In this document: in pieces, positions 11,477 through 19,365 of the stretch
How positions within the stretch are numbered: position 1 is the first letter of the stretch
How the letters are laid out: each line of letters opens with the position of its first letter
Source of the DNA: Aquimarina sp. U1-2
Lineage (GTDB): Bacteria > Bacteroidota > Bacteroidia > Flavobacteriales > Flavobacteriaceae
Direction: 5' to 3'
Length of the DNA: 64,000 nucleotides
NCBI RefSeq assembly: GCF_017897595.1
Contig: NZ_JAGKIK010000021.1
Location: 1 to 64,000, forward strand
The notes under the pieces: model-generated
Database searches by the model: none
Told to the model about the DNA's origin: nothing
Seen by the model: the letters and a program-made list of their open reading frames with translations, nothing else
Made by a program: the position numbers and the translations under genes

Positions 11477-11662
11477 TTAGCTACAAAATTGAGGGTATGT
11501 TTCACCATCGTTGCATATCTCTCCGCAAGGGTGTTCGTACCACCACGTATTAGGATCGTAACAGAAACCCATTCCTGGAGTTTGATCTCCTCCATTAATA
11601 CTTTGCTGCATACTTTTGTTTAACTTCTTTACTCCTGAATGTTTTAAAATGTTGTTTAACAT
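11477..11662 (-). CDS. Double-glycine leader peptide (bacteriocin-like), four Cys in the core
   Basis: 61 residues. The first 25 form a leader with the pattern seen in Bacteroidota double-glycine peptides: MLNNILKHSGVKKLNKS, then QQSINGG, with Gly24-Gly25 as the predicted cleavage site for a C39-type peptidase/ABC exporter. The predicted 36-residue core is rich in aromatic residues, Pro and Gly and has Cys34, Cys46, Cys50 and Cys60, enough for two disulfides. The gene stands alone between the surface locus and clpP, with its own hairpin terminator downstream. No peptidase-containing transporter, HlyD-like protein or modification enzyme is visible in the window, so an exporter would have to be encoded elsewhere. 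Antibacterial, signalling or other roles are all possible; only the leader class is supported by sequence. Confidence 0.75.
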   Translation of the reverse strand: MLNNILKHSGVKKLNKSMQQSINGGDQTPGMGFCYDPNTWWYEHPCGEICNDGETYPQFCS

Positions 11663-12440
11663 AATTCAAATAATTTAAGGTTATTACTAATTCTAATGCT
11701 TGATGATTTAAAGACGTTACAAGCGTTGTCTGTTTGGATTCTTGCAAGAATTATTTTCAACTATCTATATATCTACAAATAGACATGTGTTATTACATTT
11801 GTAACAAATCATCTCATTATCAATGAGAATCGCGTTGAATAAAATGTGTGAAGAAAAAAGTAGTTGTATTATACTACCTAATTTTATGAAAGCCCCAGAA
11901 TATTTTAATGCTTAACCCGCAAATCAAAATATTCTTTTCTATAATTAATACAAGTTGTGAATCTTGTATCTCATTACAATTCAAATATATAAGATTACAA
12001 AATAATGGCTTTACCGTTAAGTAGTATTAAACATATGGTAATACCGTAATTACTTAATCGTCATAACACTAAAATCTTCGACAAACAGCATTAACACTAC
12101 AACTTCCATTAAAATGAATTTATCTAATCAATAATCAATTTTTTAACATATTTTAACATAATCATTCATTATTTAACATGGATAGTGAGGAAATCCGTAA
12201 AAAATTAATCTTATTACGTTACAAATATTCTCTTTCGATATTTTCTTATGTATCTTTTCAGATATCTCTACAACAATTGATACTTTGAAATTAAGTATAT
12301 CGTTTTATAGTAGTGTTCAAAACAAAAAAATGAAAATAATGGGTAATGATCATAATTTTATAGCGCATTCATTTGTGACAAATTGATCTATAAGAATAGT
12401 GGTCTTTTGCAAAAAAACATTTACATTTATCTTGTCATGC
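11663..12440. other. Gene-free AT-rich stretch
   Basis: About 780 bp upstream of the double-glycine peptide gene (minus strand) with no credible coding sequence on either strand. A good TAnnTTTG box could not be picked out. The dispersed element copy B follows directly. The length is unusual for a genome where most gaps here are under 300 bp. Confidence 0.6.
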
Positions 12441-12580
12441 AACGAACAGTAATAAAATTTTAAAAATTTCTTTACCAAAGGGAATGTTTAAAGTTTTTAT
12501 TGTGAGAGCCTTGCGGTTATATACGTTCTCAATTTTATAATGAGCTTACAATAGTTAATAAAATGTAAACGTATGAAAAT
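12441..12580 (+). repeat. Dispersed intergenic element, copy B
   Basis: Aligns with copy A at 5934-6127 but lacks an inner segment of about 55 bp. Shared pieces are AACGAACAGTAATAAAA, the TGTGAGAGC...TATACGTTCTCAATTTT block, and GTAAACGTATGAAAAT at the right end. As in copy A, the right end runs into an ATGAAAAT, here the start of a 13-codon reading frame that stops at clpP. Confidence 0.6.
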
Positions 12581-12614
12581 GAAATGTTTAAAAAAATTAA
12601 AACATAAAAAATGA
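12573..12614 (+). CDS. Possible 13-codon Lys-rich leader ORF overlapping clpP
   Basis: ATG at 12573 opens a 13-residue frame (MKMKCLKKLKHKK) whose TGA overlaps the clpP ATG as ATGA. Translation could be coupled to clpP, or the frame may be the truncated start of a gene that once followed dispersed element copy B, since copy A runs into a real start codon with the same first bases. No evidence of expression is available. Confidence 0.25.
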   Translation: MKMKCLKKLKHKK

Positions 12615-13165
12615 AAGAAAAATCGGGAAAAATACAAGACCTTATTGACCATAAATTTTTGGAAGAACGCAGTATATTCCTCTGGGGGCAAGTGGATGAC
12701 AAATCAGCAAAGCATGTGATTGACAGACTTATGTATTTGGATATGACGGGTGATAAAGAAATTAAATTATATATCAATAGTCCGGGTGGTTACGTTACTT
12801 CTGGATTTTCTATATACGATACTATTCAAAGTTTAAAAAGTCCTGTATCCACTATTTGTACAGGTCTAGCTGCTTCTATGGGATCCATTTTACTTAGTGT
12901 TGGTAAAAAAGGACGGCGATTTATCCAACCCCACGCCAAAGTAATGATCCATCAACCAAGTGGTGGTGCAAGAGGTCAGGCTTCAAATATAGAAATTCAG
13001 GCTACAGAAATTTTAAAAACAAAAGAACTAAGTGCTCAAATTCTTGCAGATAATTGCGGTCAGGATATAGATAAAGTATTAAAAGATTTTAATCGAGACT
13101 ATTGGATGGATGCTCAGGAGTCTTTAGATTATGGTATCGTAGACGGTATTTTAGATGAATCGTAA
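12611..13165 (+). CDS. clpP: ATP-dependent Clp protease proteolytic subunit (probable second ClpP)
   Basis: 184 residues, a ClpP-family serine peptidase. The catalytic triad is visible: Ser89 in GLAASMGS, His114 in VMIHQPSGG, and Asp163 in NRDYWMD. Also present are the YINSPGG oxyanion strand near residues 54-60 and the C-terminal EALDYGIVD-type motif (ESLDYGIVDGIL). ClpP forms tetradecameric chambers fed by ClpX or ClpA/C ATPases. It has no tig or clpX neighbour, as the housekeeping flavobacterial clpP usually does, and its N terminus is short, so it is probably an additional ClpP. The next gene begins 21 bp downstream. The upstream region carries dispersed element copy B and a 13-codon ORF overlapping the start. 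Confidence 0.9.
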   Translation: MKEKSGKIQDLIDHKFLEERSIFLWGQVDDKSAKHVIDRLMYLDMTGDKEIKLYINSPGGYVTSGFSIYDTIQSLKSPVSTICTGLAASMGSILLSVGKKGRRFIQPHAKVMIHQPSGGARGQASNIEIQATEILKTKELSAQILADNCGQDIDKVLKDFNRDYWMDAQESLDYGIVDGILDES

Positions 13166-13186
13166 TCACCAACATACTATAATCAT

Positions 13187-13915
13187 ATGTCGAGGAGGGA
13201 ATTCATAAAAACTACATCATTAGGGCTTTTAGGAGTATCCCTGCTCTCATTACATAAACCTCAACTAAAATTCTTCTCTAAAGACCAATTAATGGGAAAA
13301 GGTAATCCTGTGTTGTTTGGGGATGGATATCAATTGCGAAAAAAGGCGCACGAAGCTTTTGTTGCTATGAAAAATGAGGCCATTACCCACGGATTTAAGA
13401 TAAAAGTGGTATCGAGCTATCGTAATTATGCACATCAAAATCGAATTTGGGAGCGTAAATACCAATCGTTCCTCAAAGAAGGATTATCACCTGATCAAAC
13501 TATTGAGAAGATTATAGAATATTCAACCATTCCGGGAACATCTAGGCATCATTGGGGTACCGATATTGATATTGTAGATGGCAACGCTCCCCAACCAAAA
13601 CATCTACTTCTTGAAGAACATTTTGAAGGTAACGGGCCATTTTGTCCATTCAAAGAATGGTTGGACGAGCACGCAGAACGGTATGATTTTCACTTGGTAT
13701 ATACCAATACAAAGGATCGTAAAGGATTTAAATATGAGCCTTGGCACTATTCTTATGCGCCTTTATCAAAACCTATGTTGCAAGAATACAGAACATTAAA
13801 TATTAAAGAAGAACTTCAGAACATAAAGTTACTTGGGTCAGAAAATTTTTCGGATAATTTCATCAGAAAATACATTTCACAGAATATTTTAGACATTAAT
13901 CGATATTTGCTTTGA
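13187..13915 (+). CDS. Secreted D,D-carboxypeptidase, VanY / M15 family
   Basis: 242 residues. The N terminus reads SRREFIKTTSLGLLGVSLLS, a twin-arginine-type signal. The M15B (VanY-like) zinc peptidase core is visible: SSYRNYAHQNRIW, then SRHHWGTDIDI (the SxHxxGxxxD motif, zinc ligands His121 and Asp128) and EPWHYSY with the third ligand His. Family members cleave the terminal D-Ala-D-Ala or related bonds of peptidoglycan stems in the periplasm. It lies 21 bp after clpP and may share its transcript, an unusual pairing. About 25 residues follow the last catalytic motif, so the protein is full length. Exact substrate (D,D- versus L,D-bond) cannot be told from sequence. Confidence 0.88.
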   Translation: MSRREFIKTTSLGLLGVSLLSLHKPQLKFFSKDQLMGKGNPVLFGDGYQLRKKAHEAFVAMKNEAITHGFKIKVVSSYRNYAHQNRIWERKYQSFLKEGLSPDQTIEKIIEYSTIPGTSRHHWGTDIDIVDGNAPQPKHLLLEEHFEGNGPFCPFKEWLDEHAERYDFHLVYTNTKDRKGFKYEPWHYSYAPLSKPMLQEYRTLNIKEELQNIKLLGSENFSDNFIRKYISQNILDINRYLL

Positions 13916-13942
13916 TTTTTTAATAAAATTGTGTTAATTTTA
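13911..13942 (+). promoter_or_regulatory. Probable promoter of the first CAP lipoprotein
   Basis: TTTG at 13911-13914, a 20-bp spacer and TAATTTTA at 13935-13942 approximate the Bacteroidota -33/-7 consensus (TTTG ... TAnnTTTG; last base differs). It is 22 bp before the ATG at 13965. Confidence 0.4.
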
Positions 13943-13964
13943 CTACAAATTAATTCCCCAAACT

Positions 13965-14444
13965 ATGAAAAATCAATTACTTTTATCTATTAGTATTATT
14001 CTTTGCACCATTGTACTGAGTTCCTGCAGCTCTGATGGTGATTCAGACTTACCTGCAGAAAATTCTAATACATTTGTAGAGAATACGATTCTAAATTCGA
14101 TCAATGAGCATAGAAACTCGCTATCATTACTATCTTTAGAAGAGAACAGTGTTGCAAAGCAATTAGCTTTTGATCATGCTCAATTTATGGCTAATCAAAG
14201 AGAATTGAGTATTGATGGTAATTCAGAACGAAAAACCCGACTTCAGGAAACAGAAAATGCAACAGCAGTGGTAGAATTTAACTCAAGATTTTACAGTCCT
14301 GAAGAACTTGTTCAAAATTGGTTACGAGAAGGTTCTACCACTAAAAATAGCTTGGAAAGCAACTTCTCTAATGTAGGGATTGCAGTTACCCAAGACGAAG
14401 TTGGACAGAACTATTACACCTTAATTATGTTTCGAATGAGATAA
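13965..14444 (+). CDS. Degenerate CAP/SCP-domain lipoprotein
   Basis: 159 residues with a lipoprotein signal (lipobox Cys21 in VLSSC). It is homologous in layout to the next gene: 'NSINEHRNSLSLLSLEENSVAKQLAFDHAQFMANQ' parallels the CAP helix 1 region, and 'SNVGIAVTQDEVGQNYYTLIMF' parallels the last strands. The CAP cavity residues are missing: the ISHD histidine is replaced by ISID-like sequence and GHR by STTK. It is therefore either a diverged paralogue without the metal-binding cavity or decaying. CAP proteins in bacteria are secreted or surface proteins of largely unknown activity. A tandem duplication with the gene at 14673 is likely. Confidence 0.75.
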   Translation: MKNQLLLSISIILCTIVLSSCSSDGDSDLPAENSNTFVENTILNSINEHRNSLSLLSLEENSVAKQLAFDHAQFMANQRELSIDGNSERKTRLQETENATAVVEFNSRFYSPEELVQNWLREGSTTKNSLESNFSNVGIAVTQDEVGQNYYTLIMFRMR

Positions 14445-14672
14445 ACTAGGGTAATACCAAAATGAATATAAATATAGGCCAATCTACTTGCTTAGATTAT
14501 TTGAGAACTTCACTAGTAGAATTCATTGAAATATTTGATCTAGCGAGTATCTGTCATATAAGTTTATTACTATTCAAACGTAGTTGAATCAATATATAAT
14601 ATTAATGTTATTATATGCTGTTTTGGCTATGTACTATACTAAAATTTCAAAATCACAGTTTAAAAAAGAAAA

Positions 14673-15128
14673 ATGAAGATTAAAACTTTTTATCCGTTCA
14701 TACTTTTAGCTTTACTAGTGACGGTATACTCATGTTCTGAAGATGACACTATTAGAGAAGTATCCATGGCAGATGAAATCCTTGAATTAGTCAATATTCA
14801 TAGGCAAAGTATCGGGTTATCTACCGTAAGTAAAAATTCTACTGCAGAAGAACTTGCTATTGCGCATAGTGAATATATGATCTCTCAGGGAGCGATTAGC
14901 CACGATAATCAAGATGCCAAATTTAGAACATTACGCGATGTAGAGAATGCTCGTAGTTTTGCAGAGAATGTAGCATCTGGTCAGCGATCAGCACAGTCTG
15001 TAATGGAAGCATGGCTTAACAGTGAAGGTCACCGTACTAATATTGAAGGAAATTATACACACATAGGTATAGGAGTAGTTCAAAACGATAATGGAAGATA
15101 TTATTTCACCCAAATTTTTTATCGCTAA
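14673..15128 (+). CDS. CAP/SCP-domain lipoprotein
   Basis: 151 residues with lipobox Cys21 (VTVYSC). CAP-domain signature residues are intact: His77 (AISHD), Glu98 (FAENVA) and His120 (SEGHRTNI), followed by YTHIGIGVV and YYFTQIFY. These form the conserved cavity of CAP (cysteine-rich secretory/antigen 5/PR-1) proteins. The bacterial function is not established; lipid binding and peptidoglycan-related roles have been proposed for relatives. It follows the degenerate paralogue by 228 bp of AT-rich DNA with no other gene. A strong terminator follows at 15196. Confidence 0.85.
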   Translation: MKIKTFYPFILLALLVTVYSCSEDDTIREVSMADEILELVNIHRQSIGLSTVSKNSTAEELAIAHSEYMISQGAISHDNQDAKFRTLRDVENARSFAENVASGQRSAQSVMEAWLNSEGHRTNIEGNYTHIGIGVVQNDNGRYYFTQIFYR

Positions 15129-15195
15129 ACTAGGCAATCTCGACCATGCCAGTTAACACTTCATCCTATTCTAAATAAAGAACAACAGCTATAGT

Positions 15196-15246
15196 AGTTG
15201 CTTACTAAAAAGTGTTTTCGCTTGTATTCGTAAGCAACTTTTTTTA
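15196..15246 (+). terminator. Terminator after the CAP lipoprotein
   Basis: Perfect 10-bp stem (AGTTGCTTAC at 15196-15205 and its complement at 15230-15239) followed by TTTTTT. It is 68 bp downstream of the CAP gene stop. Confidence 0.7.
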
Positions 15247-15928
15247 TTTAATACTTTGAACATGCTTTATTCATCTACCCCTACGAAAATAAAATTCGAT
15301 TGCCACTACAACAGTAACAATCGAATTTAAAGAGAACGAACAAATCAATCAATCAAACAAATCGTAATGTACTTCGTTAAGCATTTTGAATCTGAAAGCT
15401 ATTCTCGCTGGCTACCATAAGTAGCCTAACACTTAATTTTACGTTATGCTATTGCGAAATCACTGCAAAAATTACTCACGTTACTACTTTTTATTTTTTC
15501 AAAATGCGTAATGTATTACCATATATTATGTCTATAATAGTGTATACTGTTATGTAAAGAATGGCTAATTCAAAATAAATTAATAGTCTTACTATTATAT
15601 AATAATATACTTACATGCAAATATAACTATATTAGTATTATGTAATTTACTTAAAATGCAAAATAACATGTTTTTAACGTTTGGTTTTCGTTGTTGTACT
15701 TTTACCAATTATCAGTAATGGCTCATAATTTTTGCGTCATCTTAAATACCAAAACAAGTTTGTACCAGGGCCTCAATTCAAAGCATATTAAAAGGTAACG
15801 TATTTATGAGATGCTGAAATCAATTCAACTTGACCTGATTTTGGCAGTCGTACTTTTCAACGATATTCAATTACTTTTTAAGTTGTGTATGATTCAACTT
15901 CTTTTTACAAGCAGTAGCAGTATACCAT

Positions 15929-15976
15929 AAAAAAACCGCTTCCTCCCTAAAACATAAAGGAGAAAACGGTTTTTTT
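15929..15976 (-). terminator. Terminator of the ankyrin-repeat gene (symmetrical)
   Basis: A-rich/T-rich hairpin: AAAAAAACCG pairs with CGGTTTTTTT across an interior that also partly pairs (TTCTCC with GGAGGAA). It lies 20 bp beyond the stop codon of the minus-strand ankyrin gene. Confidence 0.7.
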
Positions 15977-15995
15977 ATATAAACTGTTGCAAAGC

Positions 15996-16409
15996 TTACT
16001 TTACTTGCCGTTCTTTAAATTCGAGCAATAAAGTTTGGGCGTCTTTAGCACCAGATAATTCTGCATATTCTAGAGCTGTAAAACCTTTACTATCCTTAGC
16101 CTTTAGTTTTGCACCATGGTCAATTAAAAGTTTAATAATCTCTACTCTATTGTATCTAGCCGCATACATAAGCGGTGTCATTCCTCTAGACGATTGATTA
16201 ACCTCTGTACCTAGGTCAATTAATTTCCTTACCATTTCGTAATCACCTTTTACTATAGATAAACAAAACGGAGTTACCCGCGGAGTCTCAACATAATCTA
16301 CAGAGTTTAAGGAAGTACTTGTGACAGTTTCTTTCGCAAAAGATATACTTACCATCATAGTCAATAAAAACATGGATAACTTTTTCATTTTTTTCATTTT
16401 TAAGTTCAA
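15996..16409 (-). CDS. Small secreted ankyrin-repeat protein
   Basis: 137 residues. A signal peptide (MKKLSMFLLTMMVSISFAK) is preceded by several in-frame Met codons, so the start at 16409, 16397 or 16388 is undecided. Residues 45-135 hold about three ankyrin repeats: FCLSIVKGDYEMVRKLIDLG; RGMTPLMYAARYNRVEIIKLL; and KGFTALEYAELSGAKDAQTLL. Ankyrin repeats mediate protein contacts; here the protein should be periplasmic. It is monocistronic with its own terminator. No partner can be named from context. Confidence 0.85.
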   Translation of the reverse strand: MNLKMKKMKKLSMFLLTMMVSISFAKETVTSTSLNSVDYVETPRVTPFCLSIVKGDYEMVRKLIDLGTEVNQSSRGMTPLMYAARYNRVEIIKLLIDHGAKLKAKDSKGFTALEYAELSGAKDAQTLLLEFKERQVK

Positions 16410-16597
16410 TACTGATTTGTGTTTTATAACTTATTTGACACTACAAATAAATTACATTATTCCAAAAAATAATTCATTTTATTTAAGAATAACGTAATAT
16501 TAACCCTGTATACACAAATTCGTTAACGATATCACAAAAAAACTTTATTCTGTAATACTAGCGAAAGGTTTATTTTACTATTGGATAATCAAAGTAT

Positions 16598-16629
16598 TTT
16601 GCTCGCTTACTAGTGAAATCGTAAATTTA
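16598..16629 (+). promoter_or_regulatory. Probable gpmI promoter
   Basis: TTTG at 16598-16601, a 20-bp spacer and TAAATTTA at 16622-16629, close to the Bacteroidota TTTG...TAnnTTTG consensus, 67 bp before the gpmI ATG. Confidence 0.4.
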
Positions 16630-16695
16630 CAGCTTGACCTTTTCTAAGCATTCACAAAAACAATAGCCAACCATAAATTTAATTGTTAGACAATC

Positions 16696-18216
16696 ATGAG
16701 CAAAAAAGTAATTTTGATGATTTTAGATGGGTGGGGTACCTCCCCCGATCCAAAAGTTTCTGCTATTGACCAAGCAAAAACACCTTATATTGATAGCCTT
16801 TATAAAAGGTATCCTTATGCATCTCTAAGAACTGATGGACTTCATGTGGGTTTACCCGAAGGACAAATGGGCAATAGTGAAGTAGGTCATATGAATTTGG
16901 GTGCCGGAAGAATCGTGTACCAGGATCTTGCAAAAATTAATATGGCTGTAGCACAGCATACCCTCAAAGATGAAACGGTGCTTGTGAATGCCTTTCAATA
17001 TGCCAGAAAACATGATAAAAATGTGCATCTTTTAGGTTTGGTTAGCGATGGTGGTGTACATTCACATAGCAATCATATCAAAGAACTATTAGATACCGCT
17101 GCTAAATTCGATCTTACTAATGTTTTTCTTCATGCCTTTACCGATGGTCGTGATGTCGCTCCAAAATCCGGGAAAAAGCATATAAAAGACATTCAAGAGT
17201 ATATGGCTACATCTACTGGTAAATTAGCTTCTGTTATTGGTCGATACTATGCGATGGATAGAGATAAGCGATGGGAGCGTGTTAAAAAAGCATATGATCT
17301 CATTGTTCATGGTAAGGGTGAACGATCTAATGATGCTTTGAAGAGTATTGAATCAAGTTACGCAAAAGATATTACCGACGAATTTATAGATCCTATTGTA
17401 ATTACTAAAGGTGATGACCCTATAGCAACTATCAAAAAAGATGATGTTGTCATTTTCTTCAACTTTAGAACAGATCGAGGCAGAGAGCTAACCGAGATGC
17501 TGTCTCAAAGAGATATGCCTGAATATGACACACACAAATTACCCTTGCATTATATTACTATGACAAATTATGATGATACCTTCGACAATATTCAGGTAAT
17601 TTATAACAAAGAAAATATCACCAAAACACTTGGCGAAGTACTATCTGATGCTGGAAAAAAGCAAATTCGTATTGCAGAAACTGAGAAATATCCTCATGTT
17701 ACCTTCTTTTTCTCTGGAGGAAGGGAAGCACCTTTTGAAGGAGAGACTCGAATTCTAAAAAACTCACCCAAAGTCGCAACCTACGACTTAAAACCAGAAA
17801 TGAGCGCTTTTGAGCTTCGAGACGCTTTACTTACAGAACTAGAAAAAGCTGAAACAGACTTTATATGCCTTAACTTTGCCAATGGAGACATGGTAGGCCA
17901 TACAGGAGTAATGGAAGCTGCAATAAAAGCATGTGAAGCTGTTGATCAATGCGTACAAGATGTCATAGAAACCGCACTAGATCATGGGTATACGACACTG
18001 CTAATTGCAGATCATGGCAATTGTGAAACAATGCTTAATCCAGACGGTAGCCCACACACTGCACATACGACCAATCCAGTTCCTTTGATTTTAATAGATA
18101 AAGATAGTATTGAAATTAATGACGGTGTGCTAGGAGACATTGCTCCTACGATATTAGATTTGATGGATCTCAAAAAACCAGAGGTGATGACGAGACACTC
18201 TTTACTTAAATCCTAA
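16696..18216 (+). CDS. gpmI: 2,3-bisphosphoglycerate-independent phosphoglycerate mutase
   Basis: 506 residues, the normal length for GpmI. It interconverts 3- and 2-phosphoglycerate in the cytosol using two Mn2+ ions and a phosphoserine intermediate. Visible motifs are Asp11 in ILDGWG, the nucleophile Ser61 in GQMGNSEVGHMN, TDGRDVAP, the FFNFRTDRGRE motif, and the metal-binding ADHGNCE near the C terminus, followed by TTNPVPLILI. It stands alone, with a probable promoter 67 bp upstream. No terminator hairpin is clear downstream; a dispersed repeat follows. Confidence 0.97.
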   Translation: MSKKVILMILDGWGTSPDPKVSAIDQAKTPYIDSLYKRYPYASLRTDGLHVGLPEGQMGNSEVGHMNLGAGRIVYQDLAKINMAVAQHTLKDETVLVNAFQYARKHDKNVHLLGLVSDGGVHSHSNHIKELLDTAAKFDLTNVFLHAFTDGRDVAPKSGKKHIKDIQEYMATSTGKLASVIGRYYAMDRDKRWERVKKAYDLIVHGKGERSNDALKSIESSYAKDITDEFIDPIVITKGDDPIATIKKDDVVIFFNFRTDRGRELTEMLSQRDMPEYDTHKLPLHYITMTNYDDTFDNIQVIYNKENITKTLGEVLSDAGKKQIRIAETEKYPHVTFFFSGGREAPFEGETRILKNSPKVATYDLKPEMSAFELRDALLTELEKAETDFICLNFANGDMVGHTGVMEAAIKACEAVDQCVQDVIETALDHGYTTLLIADHGNCETMLNPDGSPHTAHTTNPVPLILIDKDSIEINDGVLGDIAPTILDLMDLKKPEVMTRHSLLKS

Positions 18217-18626
18217 TTATTGTTAGTATTCTCCTTCTTTTGTTTTCCATTTTGGAAGTTTTGTTGCGATACTACTAGATCCTAGTGTTTCGAACGAAGG
18301 AAGAAGTGTATAGAGCCCTTCGATAAGCTCAGGATAACGTAGGATTTTGGATACAAAAAGCTATTTTCGATACCCCAATCAAGTTGAGGGCAGGCTAATT
18401 TTTCTTCATGTCATCTCGAGCGGAGTCGAGAGGTTATTACAAAAAATCACATGAATTGACGCTTTTCTTTACTATTTCTTTCAGAATGCACAATGGGTAA
18501 TTTATAATAAGAACCAAAAACCTATGTGTACTGAATACTAAAACAAGCTCAACACTGGCTTATTTCAATTATCAAATTAATGATAACAACTTACCATGTG
18601 TGTTTAAGATATTCAATAAATTGTCA
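18217..18626. other. Intergenic stretch holding a dispersed repeat
   Basis: Between gpmI and the convergent outer-membrane protein gene. Its middle (18313-18433) is a copy of the dispersed module also found at 47316-47400 and 57894-58001. The rest is AT-rich without a gene. Confidence 0.6.
18313..18433 (+). repeat. Dispersed module M, copy 1
   Basis: Contains GAGCCCTTCGATAAGCTCAGG, a spacer and CTCGAGCGGAGTCGAGAGG (a near palindrome). The same two landmarks with similar spacing occur at 47316-47400 and, in opposite orientation, at 57894-58001. It resembles the common 'cccttcgayaagctcagg' and 'ctcgactgcgctcgag' intergenic repeats of Bacteroidota. Confidence 0.6.
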
Positions 18627-19298
18627 CTAATTTGAAAAGAAGTACACCAGGCTGCAGCCCAGTGACCTGTTCTTAATACTAGTATCATCATCACCTTCGG
18701 GTACGATATTTTGTAGTCCAGCTTCATAGGATATATCTACTTGCCAGGCAGGAGAAATTCGTACACCTACTGTAAAAACGGCTCCCCAATCGAATGGCCT
18801 GTAGGTATCTTCAAATTGTTCATTTCCCCATTCGATATCACTATCAGTAAAAAAATCTATAGCTCCTACATCACCGGTAGTGTCAATCTCACCTCCTATA
18901 CCGTAGCTTACATAGGGCCCTGCACCTGCAAACAAACTGGTTTTTCCTATATTAAAATTATAAACTATTGGAACAGGGGCATGAAGATACAGTGGACTTG
19001 AGGTTACTTCTACATCAACTAGTAGTATATTTTCATCAAATCGATACCCTTTACCTTTAAACATTAAAGAAGGTTGAATTCCGAAATTAGAGTTTTTAAA
19101 AGGTGCATAGAGTACTACTCCGATCTGTAATCCTGATTTGGCCTCAGTATCGTCTTCAATATTAAAAAATTCAGTATCGATTCGTTGATTACTAAGGTTG
19201 AATCCACCCCGTATTCCCAACTTTAGACTTTCTTGAGCATATATTATCGGGGGCCACAAAAATAGTATTGCGAAAACTAAAAAGAAACTTGATCGCAT
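18627..19298 (-). CDS. Outer-membrane beta-barrel protein (PorT-like superfamily)
   Basis: 223 residues with a signal peptide (SFFLVFAILFLWPPIIYAQ). The mature part begins KLGIRGGFNLSNQ, the usual first strand of Bacteroidota 8-stranded 'outer membrane protein beta-barrel domain' proteins. Alternating hydrophobic strands follow (FGIQPSLMFKGKGYRF; TSLFAGAGPYVSYGIGG; WQVDISYEAGLQNI), and it ends CSLVYFFSN with an aromatic C-terminal region. It would sit in the outer membrane; no substrate is known. It lies 67 bp downstream of the lipoprotein gene at 19366 on the same strand and may be co-transcribed with it. Confidence 0.8.
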   Translation of the reverse strand: MRSSFFLVFAILFLWPPIIYAQESLKLGIRGGFNLSNQRIDTEFFNIEDDTEAKSGLQIGVVLYAPFKNSNFGIQPSLMFKGKGYRFDENILLVDVEVTSSPLYLHAPVPIVYNFNIGKTSLFAGAGPYVSYGIGGEIDTTGDVGAIDFFTDSDIEWGNEQFEDTYRPFDWGAVFTVGVRISPAWQVDISYEAGLQNIVPEGDDDTSIKNRSLGCSLVYFFSN

Positions 19299-19365
19299 AG
19301 GATGTTTTTTAAAAGTTATATAAAGCTAAACCAACATAAAACAATAGTCAATGTTCTTAGCTACA

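Larger units (their letters stand above)
15129..15995. other. Gene-free stretch with hairpins
   Basis: About 870 bp without a credible gene. It contains a terminator at 15196-15246, an 11-bp perfect inverted repeat (AAATTCGATTG at 15292-15302 and its complement at 15318-15328, 15-nt loop), a REP-like fragment near 15810-15840 (ATGCTGAAA...TTCAACTTGACC, related to 23350-23385) and the terminator of the ankyrin gene at 15929-15976. The middle (15480-15700) is very AT-rich. Confidence 0.6.

Noticed and set aside
11404..11595. Second frame antisense-shifted over the double-glycine peptide gene
   Set aside because: It runs through the terminator hairpin and lacks any leader; the frame at 11477-11662 has a clear leader and stop before the terminator.
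15292..15328. Inverted repeat as a transcription terminator
   Set aside because: It is a perfect 11-bp stem, but the nearest gene ends are 165 bp or 670 bp away and each already has its own terminator; left as an unexplained hairpin.
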